This document shows positions 10,001 through 14,733 of a DNA stretch of 64,000 bases, piece after piece (positions within the stretch are counted from its first letter, which is position 1; the number at the start of each line of letters is the position of its first letter). The stretch lies in NCBI RefSeq assembly GCF_024734665.1, contig NZ_CP102931.1, positions 1,734,001 to 1,798,000 of the forward strand. The letters run 5' to 3'. The translations under genes and the position numbers were made by a program. This DNA is from Variovorax paradoxus. GTDB lineage: Bacteria > Pseudomonadota > Gammaproteobacteria > Burkholderiales > Burkholderiaceae_C. The notes below the pieces were generated by a model, which saw only the letters and a program-made list of their open reading frames with translations, made no database searches and had not been told where the DNA came from.

Positions 10001-10656
10001 CCGCATGGGCGGCTCGCTTCGAGACGCGCATCCGCAGCCTGCAGGCGCGCGAGGAGGCACTGCCGGGCGGCGATGCGAGCTTGCCTTTCACGCGCAATGC
10101 GGCGCGCAGCCTGCTCAAGCTCATGAGCTACAAGGACGAGTACGAGGTGGCGCGCCTGTACACCGATGGCGCGTTCATGCAGAAGCTGAAGGAGCAGTTC
10201 GAAGGCGAGTTGAAGCTCGAATTCCACATGGCGCCGCCGCTGGTTTCTCGTGGGGCGCACGGGCAGGCACCCGCCAAGATCCGCATCGGCGGCTGGATGC
10301 TGTCTGCGATGCGATGGTTGGCGCTTGGCAAGCGGCTGCGCGGCACGGCTTTCGATCCGTTCGGGCGCACCGGCGAGCGGCGCGCAGAGCGTGAGTTGAT
10401 CGCGCATTTCGATGGCCTGCTCGAAGCCATGGCTGGTGAGCTGTCGGTCGACAACCAGGCAACGGCTGCGCGCATTGCTGCGTTGCCGCTGTCGATTCGC
10501 GGCTTTGGCCACGTCAAGCTTGCGAACCTCGAAGCCGCGAAGCTGCGGGAGGCTGAGTTGCTGCACCGGTTTGCACCGGCGCATTATCCGAAGCCGGAGC
10601 GTGCAGTGGAGGCGGGGCAGATCCGGGGGATTGCGATCGTGGCCGGCGCGCGTTGA
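7048..10656 (+). CDS. Indolepyruvate ferredoxin oxidoreductase family protein (one-piece)
   Basis: A 1,202-residue fused enzyme that oxidatively decarboxylates aryl- or branched 2-oxo acids to acyl-CoA, using thiamine diphosphate and iron-sulfur clusters. The N-terminal half is the alpha-like TPP/pyrimidine region. A cysteine-rich ferredoxin-type segment begins around residue 656 (CEGCGDC, then CNKDYSCAKGFC). The C-terminal third is the gamma-like domain, opening with a GVGGTGVVTVG loop. The length fits the single-polypeptide proteobacterial form. The ATG at 7048 is chosen because it begins the family N-terminus. The divergent Lrp-type regulator suggests amino-acid catabolism. Confidence 0.93.
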   Translation: MNAPHDTAALRRPGYQLSDNLWAPSGSVFITGTQALIRVLVMQGRRDAQRGLHTQGFVSGYRGSPLGMVDQAIWKAGERFKETGIRFVPAVNEELAATQVLGTQRVESDPERTVEGVFAMWYGKGPGVDRAGDALKHGNAYGSSPHGGVLVVAGDDHGCVSSSMPHQSDHAFMAWRMPVMQPSCVAEYLEFGLYGYELSRYSGAWVGMAALSEVVESAGTVDLDVINERVQAWEDADTVSAATGHHAPPDGLHYRWPDLPSLRIESRLEDKLAAVAAFTKRNSIDRDVIVSPHAKVGIVTCGKAHHDLMEVLRRLELSPEQLARAGVRLYKIGLSFPVEQTRIKAFAQGLEEILIVEEKGAVVETQLRDIFYNAPADARPVLVGKHDRDGQPLVSALGELRPSRLIELVAHWLAVHFPDNHDLGDHLQHVRDFTPPELLGNASDAVKRVPYFCAGCPHNTSTKVPEGSTARAGIGCHFMANWMDRSTAGLIQMGGEGVDWISHAMFTKTPHVFQNLGDGTYYHSGYLAIRQAVAAKATLTYKILFNDAVAMTGGQPVDGVISVDAIARQVESEGVRQVVVVSDEIGKYDDIRDRFPKGTEFHDRAALDDVQRRLREMPGVTVLIYEQTCAAEKRRRRKKGELADPPKRLFINEAVCEGCGDCTVQSNCVAVLPHETPMGRKRKIDQTSCNKDYSCAKGFCPSFVGVTGGKLRRKSGALAAGRDAFLHRVAALPHPAEHVWTGPYDLLVTGVGGTGVVTVGAVIAMAAHLEAKAASVLDFMGFAQKGGSVLSFVRLADSRERLHQVRIDTQQADAILACDVVVGASADALQTVRHGRTRVLANIHEIPVAESLRNPDADLHVDLLLEKMRFVAGEEQVEIFDAQSLAEEFLGDTLAANIVATGYAWQRGLVPLSLEALMHAIELNGVAVAANQSAFSLGRLAAGDPAALDQLRAAPVDAHASTTDERPLETLLADARSHLTGYQNAAWAARFETRIRSLQAREEALPGGDASLPFTRNAARSLLKLMSYKDEYEVARLYTDGAFMQKLKEQFEGELKLEFHMAPPLVSRGAHGQAPAKIRIGGWMLSAMRWLALGKRLRGTAFDPFGRTGERRAERELIAHFDGLLEAMAGELSVDNQATAARIAALPLSIRGFGHVKLANLEAAKLREAELLHRFAPAHYPKPERAVEAGQIRGIAIVAGAR

Positions 10657-10666
10657 CCCTGGTCGC

Positions 10667-11620
10667 TCAGCCGACCGCCTTGATGAGCTTGTCGCGTCCT
10701 GCCTTCGCCAGCATGGACGCGACGGCGCAAGAGGCGAGTCGTGCGGGCTCGGAATCGGCGCGGCTCGTGAGGATCACCGGCACCTTGGTGCCAAGCACGA
10801 TGCCCGCTGCATAGGCGCCACCGAGAAAGGTGAGGCTCTTGGCGAGCATGTTGCCCGCGTCCAGGTCGGGCACGATGAGCACGTTGGCGCGGCCCGCAAC
10901 CGGCGAGGTGATGCCCTTGATGCGCGCGGCCTCGGCGTCGATGGCGTTGTCCATCGCCAGAGGGCCGTCGAGCACCGCGCCGGTGATCTGGCCGCGATCG
11001 GCCATCTTGCATAGCACGGCGGCATCGAGCGTTGACGGCACTTTCGGGTTGACGGTTTCCGTTGCCGAGAGCACGGCCACGCGCACCGCCGGCATCTGCA
11101 GCGCATGCGCAAGGTCGATGGCGTTCTGCACGATGTCGACCTTCTCTTCGAGCGTGGGCGCGATGTTGATGGCCGCATCCGAAATGATCAGCGGCTGTGC
11201 GTGGCCGGGTATGTCCATCACGAAGCAATGACTGATGCGGCGCGAGGTGCGCAGGCCGCCTTCGCGGCGCACGACTGCGCCCATCAGTTCGTCGGTGTGG
11301 AGGCTGCCCTTCATCAATGCATCGACCTCGCCGCGCAGTGCCATTGCGACGGCGGCATCGGCTGCGGCATGGCTGTGTGGTGCGTCGACGATGGTGACGT
11401 TCGAGATGTCGGCTCCTATCTCGCGCGCCGCGGCTTCGATCTTTGCGCGAGGGCCGACCAGCGTAGGCGCAATGAGGCCCAGTGCCGTTGAGGAGAGTGC
11501 TGCTTCGAGCGACACAGCGTTGGCGGGGTGGACCACTGCAACGCGCAACGGAGGCAGGTTGCGCGCGGCTGCGATCAGGCGGTCGTAGTGCGGATGGGCT
11601 GCGAGGGTCGAAGACGCCAT
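10667..11620 (-). CDS. Phosphate acetyl/butyryltransferase family protein
   Basis: This 317-residue protein of the PTA_PTB family exchanges an acyl group between CoA and phosphate. Family features include MKGSLHTDELMGAVV, the SDAAINIAPTLEEK segment and the C-terminal GGAYAAGIVLG stretch. The ATG at 11620 has an excellent AGGAG ribosome site; longer in-frame starts run back through the intergenic promoter region. It converges on the indolepyruvate oxidoreductase gene with a 10-base gap. It could use acyl-CoA made by that enzyme, which is inference. No acetate/butyrate kinase gene is adjacent. Confidence 0.88.
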   Translation of the reverse strand: MASSTLAAHPHYDRLIAAARNLPPLRVAVVHPANAVSLEAALSSTALGLIAPTLVGPRAKIEAAAREIGADISNVTIVDAPHSHAAADAAVAMALRGEVDALMKGSLHTDELMGAVVRREGGLRTSRRISHCFVMDIPGHAQPLIISDAAINIAPTLEEKVDIVQNAIDLAHALQMPAVRVAVLSATETVNPKVPSTLDAAVLCKMADRGQITGAVLDGPLAMDNAIDAEAARIKGITSPVAGRANVLIVPDLDAGNMLAKSLTFLGGAYAAGIVLGTKVPVILTSRADSEPARLASCAVASMLAKAGRDKLIKAVG

Positions 11621-11693
11621 GCGGGCTCCTGAAGGTGAAGGGGAGGGAGTGTGTTGCCGCAACGGTACTTGAAAAAAAAGTTGATCGAGGCAG

Positions 11694-11722
11694 TTGACGA
11701 TTGTGTAAAGACTATTTACAGT
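11694..11722 (+). promoter_or_regulatory. Promoter with embedded palindromic operator
   Basis: A sigma-70-type pair is visible: TTGACG, 17 bases, TACAGT. A perfect inverted repeat TGTAAA-N5-TTTACA (11704-11720) covers the spacer and -10 region, where a dimeric repressor would block RNA polymerase. A small gene with its own ribosome site and terminator follows. Confidence 0.5.
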
Positions 11723-11755
11723 CCAAACCCAGTCAACGCCAACAGGACACACATC

Positions 11756-11965
11756 GTGAAAGCCGCACAGATCCGCATCTACAGCACCTGCCCCGCATCG
11801 GGCAATGTGTTCGTGCGTATCGCATCGCATGCCGGCCTCAGCTTTGGTCTGCTGCCGTCGTCGCAACAGCTCGATCAGTCCCCGTATTCCATGCAGAAGC
11901 CGCAGACCAATCTGTGGTCGTGCGATTACGAGGATCAGGTGCAACCGGGTGGAGGAAGCGCATAG
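11756..11965 (+). CDS. Small hypothetical protein (69 aa) in its own transcription unit
   Basis: I do not recognise this protein. It has 69 residues from a GTG start with AGGA 8 bases upstream. Support comes from packaging rather than homology: a promoter with operator just upstream and a strong hairpin terminator 25 bases after the stop. The N-terminal half looks like a compact beta-rich fold; the C-terminus is polar with a GGGS end. An in-frame ATG at 11651 would start upstream of the promoter and is unlikely. It lies immediately before the tRNA array. Confidence 0.5.
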   Translation: MKAAQIRIYSTCPASGNVFVRIASHAGLSFGLLPSSQQLDQSPYSMQKPQTNLWSCDYEDQVQPGGGSA

Positions 11966-11990
11966 GCGCAGACCTCCCAAGCTCTCTCGA

Positions 11991-12033
11991 AAAGAGGCCC
12001 GGACACCGCAAGGTTCCGGGCCTCTTTGTTTTT
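11991..12033 (+). terminator. Rho-independent terminator of the 69-aa gene
   Basis: A 12-base-pair stem AAAGAGGCCCGG / CCGGGCCTCTTT with a 13-base loop is followed by GTTTTT. It separates the small gene from the tRNA array. Confidence 0.9.
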
Positions 12034-12095
12034 CGCGTCACTCATCTTCTCAAGCAGCGATCGTGCTGCATGACACCGGGCTCCGGCCTCGTGAA

Positions 12096-12104
12096 CGCTC
12101 TTTA
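12096..12104 (+). promoter_or_regulatory. boxA-like antitermination element in the tRNA-array leader
   Basis: CGCTCTTTA followed by AAAAATT matches the boxA core (GCTCTTTA) of ribosomal RNA leaders, which recruits NusB/NusE to prevent early termination. It lies about 70 bases before the first tRNA. No clear -35/-10 pair was found between it and the preceding terminator. Confidence 0.5.
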
Positions 12105-12173
12105 AAAATTCGCAAGCACCGAGGCGAGACCGGCCACTGGAACGGATCGTCGCCTCACACCATCTTTCATTCA

Positions 12174-12250
12174 GCCCTGGTGACGCAATTGGTAGACGTG
12201 TCCGCCTTAGAAGCGGAATCCTGGGAGTTCGAGTCTCCCCTGGGGCACCA
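12174..12250 (+). tRNA. tRNA-Leu (TAG), atypical short variable loop
   Basis: A complete cloverleaf with acceptor GCCCTGG/CTGGGGC, D stem ACG/CGT, anticodon stem TCCGC/GCGGA around CTTAGAA (anticodon TAG), T stem GGGAG/CTCCC, discriminator A and an encoded CCA. Leucine tRNAs normally have a long variable arm; here the variable loop is only five bases (ATCCT). It is the first member of a seven-gene array. Confidence 0.8.
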
Positions 12251-12270
12251 ATTTTTCTTCTCTTTTTTCT

Positions 12271-12348
12271 CTGGGTGTAGTGTCAATCTGGTAGACGGCC
12301 TGCCTTGGAAGCAGGAGGCTGCAGGTTCAAATCCTGCCACTCAGACCA
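12271..12348 (+). tRNA. tRNA-Pro (TGG), divergent
   Basis: Acceptor CTGGGTG/CACTCAG, anticodon stem CCTGC/GCAGG around CTTGGAA (anticodon TGG), T stem GCAGG/CCTGC, discriminator A, encoded CCA. C1:G72 and A73 agree with proline identity. The D arm (GTC/GAC) is unusual, with extra bases at positions 8-12. A T/C-rich 20-base spacer separates it from the Leu gene. Confidence 0.75.
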
Positions 12349-12374
12349 TCTTTTTTCTTCGTCTTTTTTTCCAC

Positions 12375-12450
12375 GCGTGTGTAGCTCAACTGGCAGAGCA
12401 CTGGACTCCAAACCCAACGGTTGAAGGTTCGACTCCTTCCGCGCGCGCCA
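12375..12450 (+). tRNA. tRNA-Trp (CCA), weak anticodon stem
   Basis: Acceptor GCGTGTG/CGCGCGC, D stem GCTC/GAGC, loop CTCCAAA (anticodon CCA), T stem GAAGG/CCTTC, discriminator G and encoded CCA. The anticodon stem CTGGA/CCCAA has mismatches at both ends (C-A and A-C), leaving three pairs. It is either degenerating or specialised. Confidence 0.75.
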
Positions 12451-12458
12451 ATCTTTTC

Positions 12459-12534
12459 TGGCCCTTCGCCTAGTGGCCCAAGGCACCGGGTTTTGATCCC
12501 GGCATCCAAGGTTCGAATCCTTGAGGGTCTGCCA
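12459..12534 (+). tRNA. tRNA-Gln (TTG), divergent
   Basis: Anticodon stem CCGGG/CCCGG around TTTTGAT (anticodon TTG), D stem GCC/GGC, T stem CAAGG/CCTTG, discriminator G, encoded CCA. The first acceptor pair is a T-T mismatch; a weak first pair is a known identity feature of glutamine tRNA. It lies 8 bases after the Trp gene. Confidence 0.8.
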
Positions 12535-12546
12535 GTTTTCTCTTTC

Positions 12547-12622
12547 GTTCCGCTAACTCAGTGGCCAGAGTGCCTCCCTGTCCAGGAGGAAGCCAGGGGT
12601 TCGACTCCCCTGCGGAACGCCA
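12547..12622 (+). tRNA. tRNA-Asp (GTC), second divergent copy
   Basis: A perfect acceptor GTTCCGC/GCGGAAC, anticodon stem CCTCC/GGAGG around CTGTCCA (anticodon GTC), T stem AGGGG/CCCCT, discriminator G, encoded CCA. It reads the same codons as the standard-looking tRNA-Asp at 61963 but differs from it through every stem. Confidence 0.82.
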
Positions 12623-12630
12623 TATATTCC

Positions 12631-12704
12631 GGCGCGATAGCAAAGTGGCTATGCAACGGATTGCAAATCCGTCCACCCCGGTTCGAATCCGGGTCGCGCC
12701 TCCA
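12631..12704 (+). tRNA. tRNA-Cys (GCA)
   Basis: Acceptor GGCGCGA/TCGCGCC, loop TTGCAAA (anticodon GCA) on a perfect stem, discriminator T and encoded CCA: all normal for cysteine. It is the most canonical member of the array. It starts 8 bases after the Asp gene. Confidence 0.9.
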
Positions 12705-12729
12705 TTCATCCATCGATCCATCCACTTTT

Positions 12730-12806
12730 TCCCCGATAGCTCAGTTGGTAGTAGCAGCGCACTGTTAATGCGCGTGTCACACGTTCGATCCGTGTTCGGG
12801 GAGCCA
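12730..12806 (+). tRNA. tRNA-Asn (GTT), altered D arm
   Basis: Acceptor TCCCCGA/TCGGGGA, anticodon stem GCGCA/TGCGC around CTGTTAA (anticodon GTT), T stem ACACG/CGTGT, discriminator G, encoded CCA. The D stem is only GCT/AGC with an enlarged loop (GGTAGTAGC), unlike the usual four-pair stem. It is the last member of the array. Confidence 0.85.
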
Positions 12807-12879
12807 AAAAATCTGTCCATCTTTCGCATGGGCGCCAGCACCATACTCGAACGCAAAAATCCCAAAGGAGCAGCGAAGC

Positions 12880-13596
12880 ATGAAACCCGAAGTCCAACAG
12901 AACAAGATCGTCGTGCTCTCTGGCTCCGGTGTGAGTGCCGAAAGCGGCCTGCCCACGTTCCGCGATGCCAAGGGCCTGTGGAACACCTACTCGTGGCAGG
13001 AACTCGCAAGCCCTGAAGGCTGGCGAAAGCATCCCGAGGCGGTGCTGGCCTTCTACAACGAGCGACGTGCGAAGGCGTGGCAGGCGCAGCCGAACGCCGC
13101 ACACCTCGCCATTGCATCGCTCGAGTCGGCGTACGAAGTCGTGATCGTCACGCAGAACGTCGATGCGCTGCACGAGCGTGCGGGTTCGCGCAACGTGCTG
13201 CACGTGCACGGGCAACTCGCGTATGCGCGCGGCACATCCGAGCCTGAACCCAGGCGCTACCGCATCGACGGCGAACCCATTGCCATGGGCCAGTTGTGCG
13301 AGGACGGCACGCAACTGCGGCCCGACATCGTGTGGTTCGGCGAAGCGGTGCAGCACTTCGACGAAGCTGAGCTGCATGTGGCCACCGCGGCGCGCGTGCT
13401 GGTGGTGGGTACGTCGCTCACTGTCAACCCGGCGGCATCGCTGGTGCGGTACGCGGATCGCTCTGCGCAGAAGGTGCTGGTTGCGCTCGACATGGAAGAC
13501 GTGCCGCACGGATTCACCTTCCTGCAAGGCAAGGCCACCGACGTGGTGCCGGCCTTGGTGGCAAGGTGGCTTCACGAGGCGAGAGCCGGCACGTGA
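12880..13596 (+). CDS. Sir2-family NAD-dependent protein deacylase, zinc-free type
   Basis: A 238-residue sirtuin. The NAD-binding loop is GSGVSAESGLPTFRD (residues 14-28; the usual GAG is GSG), the QNVD motif is at 92-95, the general-base His is H110 in HVHG, and FGEAV follows near 153. The two CxxC zinc pairs of classical CobB are missing: there is no cysteine between H110 and C140. This is the short, metal-free form seen in scattered bacteria and phages. AAAGGAG precedes the ATG. It lies 73 bases after the tRNA array and ends at its own terminator. Targets are unknown. Confidence 0.9.
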   Translation: MKPEVQQNKIVVLSGSGVSAESGLPTFRDAKGLWNTYSWQELASPEGWRKHPEAVLAFYNERRAKAWQAQPNAAHLAIASLESAYEVVIVTQNVDALHERAGSRNVLHVHGQLAYARGTSEPEPRRYRIDGEPIAMGQLCEDGTQLRPDIVWFGEAVQHFDEAELHVATAARVLVVGTSLTVNPAASLVRYADRSAQKVLVALDMEDVPHGFTFLQGKATDVVPALVARWLHEARAGT

Positions 13597-13621
13597 TTGC
13601 CCTGCAGCGCTGCTTCAACCC

Positions 13622-13656
13622 AAGCCCGTCATCGTGTCGATGACGGGCTTTTTTAT
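13622..13656 (+). terminator. Strong rho-independent terminator after the Sir2 gene
   Basis: A perfect 13-pair stem AAGCCCGTCATCG / CGATGACGGGCTT with a three-base loop TGT, followed by TTTTATT. Confidence 0.93.
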
Positions 13657-14176
13657 TGATCTTTCTTGTTCGAATCGATCAGCGCATCGTGCAGGCAGTG
13701 TCTGTAGTTCTTTCTCCGCATGCCGTTTGGCACTGGTCGTGCGCAGGTGCCTCGCTTAAGGTACGGGCCTTGCGAACCCGATGTAGCGCGGACCGCCAAC
13801 ACCTCGCAGACCCTTTGGCTCATTGTGTCTTCGCGAGATGAGGCGGCTTAAAACTTATTGTTTTGTTTCGGACGTCTTCTGAAGAAATAGACAAAAAAGA
13901 TCCGTGCAACAGATCGATAAAGCAGGAAAAGTTTGTTAAAAATCGGGCCTTCCGTTGCGTACTTGTTTCGATTTGATCGAATGGAAAGTGGGCACGAATG
14001 GATTCGAAGGCGCGATGTAATGCGAAAGCGTTGCGCCTGAAAGATGGGGCGACCCCCGCTGTGTCACCAGCGCTGGCGCCATCCGGTTGCGATTCGCTGC
14101 CGTCCTCCTGCAAGTGGAGGGCGGCTGGTTCCACGGTGTCCTCAATGGGCACGCAATTTCTGAGGGAGTTGATCTC
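13657..14176. other. 520-base intergenic region upstream of hcp
   Basis: No convincing gene. It holds a sigma-54-like element near 13727 and a conspicuously AT-rich patch (about 13850-13950) in otherwise GC-rich DNA, which fits a long regulatory leader for the type VI effector operon. The last 16 bases carry the hcp ribosome site. Confidence 0.6.
13727..13743 (+). promoter_or_regulatory. Candidate sigma-54 (-24/-12) promoter upstream of hcp
   Basis: TTGGCAC-TGGTC-GTGCG matches the -24 element perfectly and has GC at the right distance for the -12 element (consensus TTGC; here GTGC). Type VI hcp/vgrG operons are often sigma-54 dependent. Its distance (about 430 bases) from hcp lowers confidence. 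Confidence 0.35.
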
Positions 14177-14659
14177 ATGGCAGTAGACATGTTCATGCGC
14201 GTTGAAGGCGCAAACGGCGAATCGAAGGACTCGAACCACAAGGAGTGGACGGACATCAAGTCGTTTGCGTGGGGAGCAACGCAGCCTGGAAACATGGTCA
14301 GCGGCGGTGGCGGCGGGGTTGGCAAGGCCAGCTTCAACGACCTGCAGGTGCTGGCACGCATCGACAAGGCGGCGCCGTCGGTGCTCAAGAACTGCGCCAG
14401 CGGCAAGCACCTGGCGAAGATCGAAGTGTCAGTCTGCAAGGCCGGCGGTTCGCAGATCGAATACACCCGCGTCACGCTCGAAGAAGTACTGGTCACCTCG
14501 GTGCAGTACACGGCCGAGCAGGGTTCGGACGCCGTGTTCGTGCAGTACGCCTTCCAGGCCGCAAAGGTGAAGCAGCAGTACTGGGAACAGACCGACAAGG
14601 GCGGCAAGGGCGCCGAGACGGTGCTGGGCTGGAACATCAAGGAAAACAAGGAAGCATGA
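14177..14659 (+). CDS. hcp: Hcp (TssD) type VI secretion tube protein
   Basis: A 160-residue Hcp protein beginning MAVDMFMRVEG, with the family segments DSNHKEWTDIKSFAWG and VTLEEVLVTSVQY. Hcp hexamers stack into the inner tube of the type VI apparatus and carry small effectors. The ATG at 14177 follows TGAGGGAG at good distance; an in-frame upstream ATG is not Hcp-like. It heads the effector island; vgrG follows after 74 bases. No sheath, baseplate or membrane-complex genes occur in the window, so this is a remote hcp-vgrG cluster served by an apparatus encoded elsewhere. Confidence 0.93.
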   Translation: MAVDMFMRVEGANGESKDSNHKEWTDIKSFAWGATQPGNMVSGGGGGVGKASFNDLQVLARIDKAAPSVLKNCASGKHLAKIEVSVCKAGGSQIEYTRVTLEEVLVTSVQYTAEQGSDAVFVQYAFQAAKVKQQYWEQTDKGGKGAETVLGWNIKENKEA

Positions 14660-14733
14660 GTTCCCTTTGCCGGGCGCGTTGCTCGCTTCTGCGGCACGCG
14701 CCGGGCTCGCATTGACCAGGGAGCCTTCCAGGA

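Noticed and set aside
11651..11755. Longer start for the 69-aa gene
   Set aside because: It would begin upstream of the promoter and run through the -35, operator and -10 sequences.
14060..14110. Second sigma-54-like match near hcp (CTGGCGCC...GGTTGCG)
   Set aside because: The two elements are two bases too far apart; the -24/-12 spacing is strict.
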